Source: Saccharopolyspora indica
Lineage (GTDB): Bacteria > Actinomycetota > Actinomycetes > Mycobacteriales > Pseudonocardiaceae
Assembly (NCBI RefSeq): GCF_027853965.1
Contig: NZ_JAQGLB010000023.1
Coordinates: 1-64,000 of the forward strand
Reading direction: 5' to 3'
DNA length: 64,000 nucleotides
The position numbers and the translations under genes are program-made. The notes below the pieces were generated by a model. It made no database searches, was not told where the DNA came from, and saw only the letters and a list, made by a program, of their open reading frames with translations. Shown here piece by piece: positions 8,366 through 16,633 of the stretch (position 1 is its first letter; every line of letters begins with the position of its first letter).

Positions 8366-9987
8366 CAGCTCTTCCTTTCGCGCGCGGGACCAGCGGCCGC
8401 GCGGGACTTCGGCGAGTGGTCGACACCCGTGCCGAGGAGGTCGGCGGCGAGCCTGGTGAACTCCTCGCCGTATCCGGCCTGATCGGTGCGAGCGAGCCCG
8501 CCGACTTCGACAACGGTACGTGCGGAACCGGATCCGTCCTGGTCCGGGTGCGGTGCGGCGCGGACCCACACCCGCCGCCGCTTGATCATCAGCGAGGTGC
8601 TGATGCCGAAGATGATCAGCACCGAGAACAGCAGCACCCACGGCTGGAACGGGTCGTGCGAGACCTGCAGGTTGGCCCAGCGCTCGACGCCGTCGAAGCG
8701 GACCGTGGTGCCGTCGTCGAGGCGGATGTCCTCGCCGACGCGCAGGTTCTCGCGGGCCACCCGCTGGAGCCTGCCCTGGTCCACCATGGACTGGTCCACG
8801 CCGAAGATCGACTGGCCGCGCCCGGAGTCCAGGCCGAGGTCGCCGCGCATCACGTCGATCGCCGCGGCCGGGTCCAGCAGGTCCGGGAAGCTGGAGCTGA
8901 GGATGGCGCCGTCGAACGCGGCGGTGGGCGCGAACAGGCCGGTGATGGCGAGCTGGTTCTGGCGGCGCTGCGCGTCGTCGAGCACGCCGGGCGGGTCGAA
9001 CTTGGTGGCGCCCTGCGAGAGCATCGTCATCGGGTCGGCGGGCTGCCACTGGATGACGTCGGTGCGCTGCTGCCCGTCCGGGAAGGTGATGGTGAAGCGC
9101 GGCGCGTAGCCGTTGCCGGTCAGGTAGATCCGGTCGCCCGCGGTGCGCAGCGGGTGGTTGACCTGCAGCAGGTACGGCCGCCAGGTGTTGGACTCCAGGT
9201 CCGCGCCGGACTGGTACTGCAGGTTCACCCGGTAGTCGCTGACCTGGCCGTTGGGCTCGTAGTCGATGTCGAAGTCGTCGACGCGCACGCAGAACGGGGT
9301 GAGCTGGGTGCCGTCGACGGTGAGCCCGGCGCGGAATGAGTCGTAGTTGTAGGTGCCGGAGTTGCAGAACTCGGAGCCGTCGGCGACCACGATGACCTGG
9401 CCCTCGTAGCCGTACAGCTTGCCGCCCGCGACGCTGATCAGCAGGCCGACCAGGGCGAAGTGGAAGACGAGGTTGCCGATCTCGCGCAGGAAACCGCGTT
9501 CCGCGCTGATCGACTTCGCGCCGCCGTCCTCCTCGCGCTCGACCATCCGCCAGCCGCGCAGCCTGCTGCGGGTGGCGGCCATCACGTCGTCGACGGAGGT
9601 GCCGAGGGTGGCCTGCTCGTGGTGCGGCATCCGGGAGAGGTTCCGCGGCGTGCGCACCGGCTTGCCGCGCCACTGCTTGTAGTACTCGAAGCAGCGCGGC
9701 AGCAGGCAGCCGATCAGCGAGATGAACAGCAGCACGTAGATGGAGGCGAACCAGACCGAGCTGAAGACCTCGAAGGCGCCGAGCTTGTCCAGGATCGGCG
9801 CGAGCGTCGGGTACTCGGCGAAGTACCGGTTCACCTCGGAGATGTTCAGCGAGCGCTGCGGGATCAGCGCGCCCGGCAACGACGCCAGCGCGAGCAGGAA
9901 CAGCAGCACCAGCGCGGTGCGCATGGAGGTCAGCCCGCGCCAGGTGTTGCGCAGGAACGCCAGTGCCGTCTTCAGGTAGCCGCGCAT
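8365..9987 (-). CDS. resB: Cytochrome c biogenesis protein ResB
   Basis: A 540-residue ResB/Ccs1 family protein. Three membrane segments lie in the first 190 residues, then a large extracytoplasmic domain (about 200-460) and a final membrane helix (FQPWVLLFSVLIIFGISTSLMI). Loss of ResB blocks haem attachment to c-type cytochromes in System II. The start overlaps the ccdA stop and the stop overlaps the ccsB start (both TGATG), so the three are translationally coupled. The C-terminal 80 residues are a hydrophilic, probably disordered tail. Confidence 0.93.
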   Translation of the reverse strand: MRGYLKTALAFLRNTWRGLTSMRTALVLLFLLALASLPGALIPQRSLNISEVNRYFAEYPTLAPILDKLGAFEVFSSVWFASIYVLLFISLIGCLLPRCFEYYKQWRGKPVRTPRNLSRMPHHEQATLGTSVDDVMAATRSRLRGWRMVEREEDGGAKSISAERGFLREIGNLVFHFALVGLLISVAGGKLYGYEGQVIVVADGSEFCNSGTYNYDSFRAGLTVDGTQLTPFCVRVDDFDIDYEPNGQVSDYRVNLQYQSGADLESNTWRPYLLQVNHPLRTAGDRIYLTGNGYAPRFTITFPDGQQRTDVIQWQPADPMTMLSQGATKFDPPGVLDDAQRRQNQLAITGLFAPTAAFDGAILSSSFPDLLDPAAAIDVMRGDLGLDSGRGQSIFGVDQSMVDQGRLQRVARENLRVGEDIRLDDGTTVRFDGVERWANLQVSHDPFQPWVLLFSVLIIFGISTSLMIKRRRVWVRAAPHPDQDGSGSARTVVEVGGLARTDQAGYGEEFTRLAADLLGTGVDHSPKSRAAAGPARERKS

Positions 9988-10769
9988 CAGAGGATCGTCT
10001 CGTAACCGGCGATCGGGCCACGGAGCAAGGCGATCAACTCTCCCCACAGACCGGTGACGAGCAGCAGGCCGACCACGACCAGCAGCACACCACCTGCGAT
10101 TTGGATGACACGTCCGTTCCGCCGCAGCCACCCCGCGCTGCGCAGAGCCCACCGGGCGCCGAGGGCCAGCAGCACGAACGGCAGCCCCAGGCCCAGGCAG
10201 TAGGCGGCGATCAGCAGAACCCCGCGGACCACGGTGCTGCTCGACCCGTCGGTGGCGATGGCGATGGAGGTCACCCCGGTCAGGGTGGGCCCGAGGCACG
10301 GGGTCCAGCCGAGGCCGAACACCGCGCCCAGCAGCGGGGCGCCCCAGAGCCCGGCCCGCGGGACCCGGTGGATCCGCACGTCGCGCTGCAGCGCGGGCAC
10401 CAGCCCGATGAACACCAGCCCCATCGCGACGGTGACCACGCCACCGATGCGCTGCAGCAGGAGCTCGTTGGCCAGCAGCGCGTCGGACAGGCCCAGCAGC
10501 AGCAGCGTGCCGGAGGCGAAGACGACGGTGAACCCGGCGACGAACAGCAGCGCGGCACCGGCGACCCGCCAGCGACCGCGCCGCGACAGCGCCGCTTCGC
10601 TCTCGTCCACGGGCGGGGTTTCCGCCCCGACGACGCCCGCCAGGTAGGCGAGGTAGCCCGGCACCAGCGGCACCACGCACGGCGAAGCGAAGCTGATCGC
10701 CCCGGCCAGCACCGCGATGGCGGCCGCGAACAACAGCGGTCCGGACGCGGCGAGCTCAGTGGGGTTCAC
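9987..10769 (-). CDS. ccdA: CcdA, thiol-disulfide electron transporter
   Basis: A 260-residue CcdA/DsbD-beta family protein with six predicted membrane helices. Two conserved helix cysteines, SPCVVP (about residue 31) and WTPCLGP (about 157), shuttle electrons from cytoplasmic thioredoxin to the extracytoplasmic TlpA-like protein encoded upstream. This keeps apocytochrome c cysteines reduced. GTG start at 10769. The 439-nt gap upstream holds a structured repeat, so ccdA-resB-ccsB may have their own promoter. Confidence 0.92.
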   Translation of the reverse strand: MNPTELAASGPLLFAAAIAVLAGAISFASPCVVPLVPGYLAYLAGVVGAETPPVDESEAALSRRGRWRVAGAALLFVAGFTVVFASGTLLLLGLSDALLANELLLQRIGGVVTVAMGLVFIGLVPALQRDVRIHRVPRAGLWGAPLLGAVFGLGWTPCLGPTLTGVTSIAIATDGSSSTVVRGVLLIAAYCLGLGLPFVLLALGARWALRSAGWLRRNGRVIQIAGGVLLVVVGLLLVTGLWGELIALLRGPIAGYETIL

Positions 10770-11208
10770 GCTTCGAGGGTAGGAAAGTCAAGACCACGAC
10801 CCGTAACCGGGCTCGGTGAGCCGCCCCACATCGTCCCAGGTAGCGACCCCGATCAAGCCCACAACCGCCCCACCAGGGCCATAGGTCCCGCATATCAAGG
10901 ACCCCACGATCAACCCCAGGCCCCAGATCTGGCGTCCGAACCTGCCCGCAATCTCGATGAGTCCTTATTCATCTTGGTTGCCGGCCGCAGCCGCGACGAC
11001 CAACGCGCCGCACCGCAGAAGGTGTCGCATGCGCCGCAGGCGCATAACCCACCCTCGCAACCTGCACCGCCGCGGGTTCTCAGAGGCTTTCTCGCGAGGA
11101 CAGCCCGTTTGCCGTGTATTGGACATACATAAAAACGGGATCCCGCCGTCGAGAAAGCCTCTGAGGTTCCGCTACCCGCACCGCCGCGCAAGATGAGCCT
11201 GGAAGGAC
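10770..11208. other. Gap within the cytochrome c block
   Basis: A 439-nt non-coding stretch between tlpA and ccdA, both minus strand. The tlpA-proximal part (11029-11198) is a structured repeat described separately. The remaining roughly 260 nt show no ORF with a ribosome-binding site and no recognised motif. They may hold a promoter for ccdA. Confidence 0.5.
11029..11198 (+). repeat. Structured intergenic element, copy A
   Basis: First of three copies of a roughly 170-nt element. Helix 1: ATGCGCC/GGCGCAT around a GCA loop (11029-11045). Helix 2: a perfect 16-bp stem (11079-11094 with 11150-11165). Helix 3, nested: CCCGTTT (11104-11110) with AAACGGG (11133-11139), enclosing a loop with GTGTATTGG and CATACAT. 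Copies B and C have different stem bases that still pair. It lies 10 nt past the tlpA stop. Confidence 0.85.
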
Positions 11209-11799
11209 TCACGCCGGTTCGGCGGCGACCTTCTCCACCTCGGGGAGCAGCTCGCTCTCCAGCATCGCCGTCAGGAAGACCGCGGCCACGCGGTGGTTGC
11301 GGTCCAGCACGATCGTCGCCGGGACGGTGCTGCGCGGGAACTGGCGCAGCGCGAGCAGCGAGCGGCCGGACGGGTCGTAGATCGACGGGTAGGTCAGGCC
11401 GCGGTCGCGGTGGAAGTCCACCGCCGCCGACCGGCTGTCCCGCACGTTGATCCCGAGCACCTGCACGCCCTTGGGCCCGGCCTTGTCCTGCACGGCCTGC
11501 AGGTCGTCGGCCTCGGCGCGGCACGGCCCGCACCAGGAGCCCCAGATGTTGAGCACCACGACCTGGCCCTTGAAGTCGTCCAGGCCGAGCTGCTTGCCCT
11601 CCTCCAGCAGGCTCTCGCCGGCCATCCCGGAGACCCGGCCGCGCTCGTCCGGCGCGTAGAAGAGCCGGGTCTGCCCACCAGGGGAGACGAAGGTGAACTC
11701 GCCGCCGGTCGCCACCGCGTCCTCGCCCTGGGTCGCGCATCCGCCGACCAGCGCCAACGCCGCGGCCACCAGGCCCAGGCGTACCAACAGCTTCTTCAT
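11209..11799 (-). CDS. TlpA/ResA-family lipoprotein thioredoxin
   Basis: A 196-residue thiol-disulfide oxidoreductase. The signal peptide ends at lipobox LVGGC (Cys 21). The thioredoxin fold carries the redox centre NIWGSWCGPCRAE and the cis-Pro segment STVPATIVLD. By analogy with ResA it reduces apocytochrome c haem-binding cysteines using electrons from CcdA. The ATG at 11799 overlaps the stop of the phosphatase gene (ATGA). Same gene order as Rv0525-Rv0526-ccdA. Confidence 0.9.
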   Translation of the reverse strand: MKKLLVRLGLVAAALALVGGCATQGEDAVATGGEFTFVSPGGQTRLFYAPDERGRVSGMAGESLLEEGKQLGLDDFKGQVVVLNIWGSWCGPCRAEADDLQAVQDKAGPKGVQVLGINVRDSRSAAVDFHRDRGLTYPSIYDPSGRSLLALRQFPRSTVPATIVLDRNHRVAAVFLTAMLESELLPEVEKVAAEPA

Positions 11800-12443
11800 G
11801 CCCCTGTCACCTTCGGATCGGTTGCGCCCGCCGGTTCCACGTAGGCGATGCGCACCAGCTCCTCACCGCGGAACACCAGGCTGGTCAGCGACGCCAGCGA
11901 GCACTGGCGCCGGCGAGGGTCGTGCCACATCGGCTTGCCCTCCAGGAACCGGCGCAGCGTCCAGATCGGCAGCTGGTGCGACACGCACACCGCTTCGTGC
12001 CCGGCCGCGGCCGCGCGGGCGCGCTCGGCGGCGCCGAGCATGCGGTGCGCGATCTGCAGGTAGGGCTCGCCCCAGGACGGCCGCAGCGGGTTCCAGAGCT
12101 TCGGCCAGTGCTTCGGCGAGCTCAGCGCGCCGTCGCCGACCGACACCTTCAGCCCCTCGAAGCGGTTCTCGGACTCGATCAGCCGCTCGTCGGTGGCCAC
12201 GTCGACCTGGAAGGTCGCGCCGATCGGCTCGGCGGTCTGCTGCGCCCGCTGCAGCGGCGAGGCGACCACGTGGACGACGTCGCGCCCGGCCAGGAACTCG
12301 GCCACGAGCTTCGCCTGCTGCTCACCGCGGTCCGACAGGCGGTAGCCGGGCAACCGGCCGTAGAGGATGCCCTCCGGGTTGTGCACCTCGCCGTGGCGCA
12401 TGAAGTGCACGACAGTCTGCCGTTCCGCCTCTCCGCGATTCAC
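11796..12443 (-). CDS. Histidine phosphatase family protein (Rv0525-like)
   Basis: A 215-residue phosphoglycerate-mutase-superfamily protein. The catalytic RHG motif is in VVHFMRHGEVHNPEG; further motifs are SPLQRAQQTAEPI and the second catalytic His in VCVSHQLPI. The substrate is unknown; the family dephosphorylates small molecules. The start is taken as GTG 12443, which overlaps the stop of a 21-codon upstream ORF (GTGA). An in-frame reading extends about 70 codons further, but it runs through a repeat cassette shared with an unrelated MFS gene, so I consider it non-native. Conserved between hemL and tlpA. Confidence 0.85.
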   Translation of the reverse strand: MNRGEAERQTVVHFMRHGEVHNPEGILYGRLPGYRLSDRGEQQAKLVAEFLAGRDVVHVVASPLQRAQQTAEPIGATFQVDVATDERLIESENRFEGLKVSVGDGALSSPKHWPKLWNPLRPSWGEPYLQIAHRMLGAAERARAAAAGHEAVCVSHQLPIWTLRRFLEGKPMWHDPRRRQCSLASLTSLVFRGEELVRIAYVEPAGATDPKVTGA

Positions 12444-12524
12444 AGTGGTGGTCGCGTCCAGCTGAATCTCACGCCCCGCGGTTTCTTGTGGCTGGTTTGC
12501 GTCACGTTCCCCTGAGGTGCGGTT
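12425..12524 (-). repeat. Leader cassette, copy 1
   Basis: A 100-bp segment between hemL and the phosphatase gene that is roughly 80% identical to 60414-60513, the 5' region of an MFS gene. It holds an SD-like AGGGGA, a 21-codon ORF, and the GTG plus first codons (AATCGCGGAGAGGCG) of the downstream gene. Similarity ends shortly inside the downstream gene. Confidence 0.85.
12440..12505 (-). CDS. Upstream ORF (leader peptide) before the phosphatase gene
   Basis: A 21-codon ORF starting GTG and reading MTQTSHKKP at the start and RPPL at the end. Its TGA overlaps the GTG of the phosphatase gene (GTGA). AGGGGA lies 2-3 nt upstream, closer than ideal. The second cassette copy encodes a co-linear peptide (MTQLSHKKP...RPPL) with three silent third-position changes. 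It could be a regulatory or coupling uORF; translation is unproven. Confidence 0.5.
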   Translation of the reverse strand: MTQTSHKKPRGVRFSWTRPPL

Positions 12525-12556
12525 GCGCAGGGCTCGGGACCGTGATTCAGGGCCGC

Positions 12557-13891
12557 TCATTTCGTGGCCTCCGCGGCGGCGCGGGCGGCGTGCGGGACCG
12601 CTTCGGCGATCGTCTCGAACGCCGCTTCGTCCATCGCCGCGTTCACGAACCACGACTCGAACGCGCTCGGCGGGGCGTAGACGCCGCGGTCGAGCAGCGC
12701 GTGGAAGAACGGCGGGAACCGCCAGGTCTGCTGGGCCTGCGCCTGCTCGTAGTCGTGCACCGGCGTCTCGCTGAAGAAGACGCTGACCATGTTCGCCGCG
12801 TAAGCGATCTGGTGCGGCACACCGGCCTCGGTCAGCGCCGAGCCGAGCAGGTCGCCGAGCCGCTTGCTGTTGCGGTCCAGCGCCGCGTAGACCTCGGCGT
12901 CGGCGGCCCGCAGGTTCGCCAGGCCCGCGGCCACCGCGACCGGGTTCCCGGACAGCGTGCCCGCCTGGTACACCGGCCCGGACGGGGCGAGCCGCGCCAT
13001 CACGTCGGCCCGGCCGCCGAAGGCCGCCGCGGGCAGCCCGCCGGACATCACCTTGCCGAAGGTGTAGAGGTCACCGGCGACGCCGTCGACGCCGAACCAG
13101 CCGGCGCGGGAGACGCGGAAGCCGGTCATCACCTCGTCCATGATCAGCAGCGCCCCGGCCGCGCGGGTGATCTCGCGCAGGCCCTGGTTGAAGCCCGGCA
13201 GCGGCGCGACGGCGCCCATGTTGCCCGCCGCGGCCTCGGTGATCACGCAGGCGATCTCGTCGCCCTGCTCGGCGAAGACCTGCCGCACGGCTTCGAGGTC
13301 GTTGTAGGGCAGCACGACGGTGTCGGCGGCCTGCGCGCCGGTGACGCCCGGCGAGGTCGGCAGCCCCAGCGTCGCCAGCCCGGATCCGGCGCTGGCCAGC
13401 AGCGCGTCGACGTGCCCGTGGTAGCAGCCGGCGAACTTGACGATCTTCCGGCGGCCGGTGAACCCGCGGGCCAGCCGGACGGCGCTCATCGTCGCCTCGG
13501 TGCCCGAGTTGACCAGCCGGACCTGCTCGACGGGCTCGACGCGGTCGATGATCTCCTGCGCGAGGTCGATCTCGCCTTCGCCGGGGGTGCCGAAGGACAG
13601 GCCGTGCGAGGCGGCCTCCTGCACCGCGCGGACCACGTCGGGGTGCGCGTGCCCGTTGATCATCGGTCCCCACGAGGACACCAGGTCCACGTAGCGGTTG
13701 CCGTCGGCGTCCCAGAGGTGGGCGCCTTCGCCGCGAACCATGAACCGGGGAGTGCCGCCGACCGAGTGGAAGGCGCGGACCGGCGAGTTGACGCCGCCCG
13801 GCGTCACCGCCTGCGCGCGGTCGAACAGCTGCCGCGACCGCGGAGCCGGATCGTGATTCGGGTTCGATGCGGGGTTCGCAGAAGCTGTCAC
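12557..13891 (-). CDS. hemL: Glutamate-1-semialdehyde 2,1-aminomutase
   Basis: A 444-residue class III PLP aminotransferase. It converts glutamate-1-semialdehyde to 5-aminolevulinate, the second step of the C5 haem pathway after HemA. The PLP lysine is in [12 protein letters not shown]. Other hallmarks are [12 protein letters not shown] at the N-terminus, [12 protein letters not shown], and the aspartate in [14 protein letters not shown] start at 13891, with GGGAGG very close upstream. It lies in a minus-strand series between hemB and the cytochrome c genes, so haem synthesis and use are grouped. Confidence 0.95.
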   Translation of the reverse strand: MTASANPASNPNHDPAPRSRQLFDRAQAVTPGGVNSPVRAFHSVGGTPRFMVRGEGAHLWDADGNRYVDLVSSWGPMINGHAHPDVVRAVQEAASHGLSFGTPGEGEIDLAQEIIDRVEPVEQVRLVNSGTEATMSAVRLARGFTGRRKIVKFAGCYHGHVDALLASAGSGLATLGLPTSPGVTGAQAADTVVLPYNDLEAVRQVFAEQGDEIACVITEAAAGNMGAVAPLPGFNQGLREITRAAGALLIMDEVMTGFRVSRAGWFGVDGVAGDLYTFGKVMSGGLPAAAFGGRADVMARLAPSGPVYQAGTLSGNPVAVAAGLANLRAADAEVYAALDRNSKRLGDLLGSALTEAGVPHQIAYAANMVSVFFSETPVHDYEQAQAQQTWRFPPFFHALLDRGVYAPPSAFESWFVNAAMDEAAFETIAEAVPHAARAAAEATK

Positions 13892-13937
13892 GCCTCCCAG
13901 TCTGACAGGCCCGGCTCGGTGACCGGGCTCACCCCGA

Positions 13938-14276
13938 CTACCGGCGGCGAGCGCGCACGGCCAGCGCCACCTGCCGGATCGCGTCGAGCAGCAGCAGACC
14001 GGCGAGGGTCATCGCGGCCACCGCGGACGCCTGCCAGCTGCCGATCGACCGGGTCACCACGTCGATCGCGCCCTTCGGCCCGGGCAGCTGGATCAGGAGG
14101 ATGCCCTGCTGCCACGCCCACCAACCGGCCACCACCAGCGCGACGACCAGGACCAGCTCGATCCCGGCCACGGCGGCCCGCCAAGGCGTGTGCACGACGC
14201 CCCGCGGCTCGTCGCGTTCGAGCTCCTCGGCGCTGAACTTCGGCCCGTCCGCAGGCCACGGTTCCGGAGTGGTCAC
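13938..14276 (-). CDS. Small membrane protein between hemL and the DUF3093 gene
   Basis: A 112-residue protein. The N-terminal 35 residues are hydrophilic ([16 protein letters not shown]), followed by three hydrophobic segments: about 38-58, a partial one near 60-68 (GILLIQLPG), and 85-104. The tail is basic (RARRR). No family is recognised. GTG at 14276 is the likely start; longer readings run through the P3 palindrome. Its position 46 nt upstream of hemL suggests co-transcription. Confidence 0.6.
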   Translation of the reverse strand: MTTPEPWPADGPKFSAEELERDEPRGVVHTPWRAAVAGIELVLVVALVVAGWWAWQQGILLIQLPGPKGAIDVVTRSIGSWQASAVAAMTLAGLLLLDAIRQVALAVRARRR

Positions 14277-14330
14277 GCGCAGAAGCGTCTCACGACCCTC
14301 AGCGACCCACGCCCCTGCCCGCAGGGCCCT

Positions 14331-14354
14331 GGTCAATTTCGTACGAAATTGACC
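14331..14354. repeat. P3 palindrome, single copy
   Basis: A perfect 24-bp palindrome built on GGTCAATTTCGT and its complement, starting 17 nt beyond the stop of the DUF3093 gene. It shares the flank GGGCCCT with the doublet at 35.3 kb. All other copies in the window are doublets. Confidence 0.85.
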
Positions 14355-14371
14355 GCCGCCCGCCCAGCGGG

Positions 14372-14806
14372 CTACTTCTCGACGAGCCCGGTCAGGGCGG
14401 CGGAGAGGGCTGCCGGGTCCTTCGCCCAGGCCAGGACGACCTTGTCGCCGTCGATCCGGATCGGCACCTCGCCGGTCCCCTTCGGGACCGTCCAGGCCCC
14501 GCCGAGCACCCGCGCACCCACCGGCGCGCCCACGTCGGTCACCGCCGAGATGCGGCTGACCTCGATCTCCTCGCGCCCGAGCGCAAGTTCGACCGGGGTC
14601 AGCCGCACCGAGACCAGGCGGCGCCTGCCCTGCACCCAGACCGCCGCCGCGACGGCGAGCAGCCCTCCGGTCAGGAACCACGTCCACGGGCTCACCGGGC
14701 CCGGCGTCAACGCCTCGACGCCGAAGCCCAGCAGCGCGAACGCCGGCCCCCACAGCACCGGCCACCAGCTGCTACCTGGTTCGGAGTACAGCACCGGTTC
14801 GCTCAT
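14372..14806 (-). CDS. DUF3093 membrane protein
   Basis: A 144-residue protein with two membrane helices (about 15-33 and 40-57). A soluble domain follows with the DUF3093 features RLTPVELALGREEI and an end segment (PIRIDGDKVVLAWAKDP). The family is common in actinomycetes and has no known function. The stop and start of this gene and the next upstream one overlap (14803-14806, ATGA type). It belongs to the hemB-hemL gene series. Confidence 0.75.
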   Translation of the reverse strand: MSEPVLYSEPGSSWWPVLWGPAFALLGFGVEALTPGPVSPWTWFLTGGLLAVAAAVWVQGRRRLVSVRLTPVELALGREEIEVSRISAVTDVGAPVGARVLGGAWTVPKGTGEVPIRIDGDKVVLAWAKDPAALSAALTGLVEK

Positions 14807-15219
14807 CGCTCACCCGTCAGCCATTCCGTGCTCTGCGCCCGCCACAACAACACCGCAGCCGTTCCCCCCAGGACGAGCAGGATCGTGTGCACGCTGAACA
14901 CCGCGCCCGATCCCAGCACCAGCACCAGGTGCAGCAGCGCGAACGCGGACAACCCGATCCGCGCCCACGAATGCCGCTTGAAGAGCGCCACCCCGAACCC
15001 CAGATAGGCCGCCGCGAGCACGACGGCGATCCCGGTGTTGGCCAGGATCATCTGCTGCGCGCGCCCGGCCGCGTCGGCCGGCGGCAACTGCTGCTGCACG
15101 GCCAGCTGCTGCACGAGCTCGGCCCGGCCGGACCACATCAGCCCGGCTTGCAGCAGCAGGAGGATCGCCACCGTCCACCACAGGACGACGGAGAAGCGCA
15201 GCGGTCGAGGTGTTGCCAT
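14803..15219 (-). CDS. Four-helix membrane protein of the RNWARI group, member 5
   Basis: A 138-residue protein with four membrane helices. Between helices 2 and 3 it has FKRHSWARIGLS, a variant of the R(N/H)(W/S)(A/S)RI motif found in the four preceding genes. I take these five as tandem paralogues of unknown function. The start is fixed by the TGATG overlap with the preceding gene's stop at 15219. Confidence 0.65.
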   Translation of the reverse strand: MATPRPLRFSVVLWWTVAILLLLQAGLMWSGRAELVQQLAVQQQLPPADAAGRAQQMILANTGIAVVLAAAYLGFGVALFKRHSWARIGLSAFALLHLVLVLGSGAVFSVHTILLVLGGTAAVLLWRAQSTEWLTGER

Positions 15220-15896
15220 CAGTACGGGCGGCGAGCCGCGTTGAAGTACCAGTTCGACGGCTTCAGGTACACCAGCGCGATGAACGCGCCCATGGACAGC
15301 AGCCCGAGCCCGGCCTGGACGTAGACCATCACGTAGTACGACGACGGCAGCGCGAACTCCGGCACGTCGGCGGACGCCGTCGTGACGCTGCCGCCCTGGA
15401 TCAGGCTGATGATGCTGCTGAGCAGCCAGATCGAGGCGAAGACGGTGAGCGTGATGCGCGCCCAGTTCCGGCCGGCCCGCATCTTGAAGCCGAACAGGAT
15501 CCACAGCGCGGTCAGGATCAGGTAGATCACCGTCACGAAGATGAAGGTGAACAGCATGATCCCGTTGACGATCGAGGACATCCCGGACTGGAACTCGGCG
15601 GGCATGTCGGGATCGGTCGCGCTGGTGAGGGCGTCGTTCAGCGCGCCCTGCACCATCATGTAGCTCACCACGGACAGGACCGTGACGAGCAGCGGCATCG
15701 CGATGGCGATCCAGAACGCGATCTCCACGGTGATCGGCCGCGGGACCTGGTTCATCTCCTGCGCGGGCACCGGCGGCGCCGCGTAGGGGTTCTGCTGCGG
15801 GTACCCGCCCTGCGGGTACTGCTGCGGGAAGCCGCCGGACGGCGTACCGCCCTGCGGGTACCCGCCCTGCTGCCAAGGATTTTGCGGTGAAGTCAC
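15219..15896 (-). CDS. RNWARI-group membrane protein with Pro/Gln-rich N-terminus, member 4
   Basis: A 225-residue protein. The N-terminal 50 residues are Gly/Gln/Pro/Tyr-rich (NPWQQGGYPQGG type), then four membrane helices with MRAGRNWARITL after helix 2. Such tails are common on actinobacterial DUF4190/DUF4282-like membrane proteins. GTG at 15896 starts VTSPQNPW, the same opening as the 15948-16565 gene, which supports the start and shows recent common descent. Function unknown. Confidence 0.65.
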   Translation of the reverse strand: MTSPQNPWQQGGYPQGGTPSGGFPQQYPQGGYPQQNPYAAPPVPAQEMNQVPRPITVEIAFWIAIAMPLLVTVLSVVSYMMVQGALNDALTSATDPDMPAEFQSGMSSIVNGIMLFTFIFVTVIYLILTALWILFGFKMRAGRNWARITLTVFASIWLLSSIISLIQGGSVTTASADVPEFALPSSYYVMVYVQAGLGLLSMGAFIALVYLKPSNWYFNAARRPY

Positions 15897-15947
15897 CGGC
15901 AAACAGTATGAAGCGGACTCACTCGCTGTCCACTTGGTTGGCCGAAC

Positions 15948-16565
15948 TCACCGAACCGACATCGCTTTGAAATAGGCGTTCGCCTGCTTGCCGAACACCA
16001 GCACCAGGAACACGACCGGCACGACCAGCGACAGCAGCAGGTTGGCGATGTTCAGGAAGAGGATCGGATTGCTGCCGATGATCCCGAAATTGCCGCCGAA
16101 GCTCAGCAGGAACATCACGGTGGAGTAGAGGGTGTGCGCCAGCCACAGCCCGGCGAGCACCGAGAGCGTGATCCGCGCCGAATTGCGTCCCCGCCGCACG
16201 CCGCCGCCGAACACCACCCAGAGCACCGCGCACACCGTCGCGCCGAGCATCACGATGCCGTTGATCAGGATCGGCAGCACCGCCAGCCCGTAGTCGAGGA
16301 TCGTCATCGTCGTGATCGCGAACCCGACGATGCCGATCAGCGCGGAGAGCGGCGCCCACACCGCACCGAGCCAGCTGGCGAGGGCGACCGAGCCGGGCGG
16401 CTTCCCCGGCACCGCGACGTGCTGCGGCGGGTGGCCGAACTGCTGCGGCGGCTGCGGCTGACCGAACTGCTGCGGCTGACCCGGCTGCTGGCCGAACTGC
16501 TGGGGCTGCTGCGGCGCGAACTGCTGGTTCGGCCCCTGCGGCCAGGGGTTCTGCGGCGATGTCAC
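15948..16565 (-). CDS. RNWARI-group membrane protein with Gln/Pro-rich N-terminus, member 3
   Basis: A 205-residue protein. It opens VTSPQNPW like its downstream neighbour, followed by FGQQPGQPQQFGQ-type repeats to about residue 50. Four membrane helices follow, with RRGRNSARITLS at the usual place. GTG start at 16565. The two genes differ enough in the helices to be separate paralogues. Function unknown. Confidence 0.65.
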   Translation of the reverse strand: MTSPQNPWPQGPNQQFAPQQPQQFGQQPGQPQQFGQPQPPQQFGHPPQHVAVPGKPPGSVALASWLGAVWAPLSALIGIVGFAITTMTILDYGLAVLPILINGIVMLGATVCAVLWVVFGGGVRRGRNSARITLSVLAGLWLAHTLYSTVMFLLSFGGNFGIIGSNPILFLNIANLLLSLVVPVVFLVLVFGKQANAYFKAMSVR

Positions 16566-16633
16566 AAGTGGACAGTAGAGAAGTGATCGGCCCCGGTCCA
16601 CCGGTTCCGGAAAGCCGAGAGCTGTCGCACTGC

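Noticed and set aside
7364-10021. 885-codon ORF on the minus strand
   Set aside because: Only its last 333 codons (from 8365) are CcsB. The rest is an out-of-frame reading of resB.
10957-11196. ORFs crossing the structured element (also 48578-48775 and 54258-56102)
   Set aside because: They look alike between copies A and B only because the DNA repeat is alike. The frame breaks in copy C and no ribosome-binding site is present.
12443-12653. Long N-terminal extension of the phosphatase gene (and of the MFS gene to 60552)
   Set aside because: It runs through the leader cassette shared by two unrelated genes, with codon choices (TCA, GCA, AAT, CAA) unlike the neighbours. Not fully excluded.
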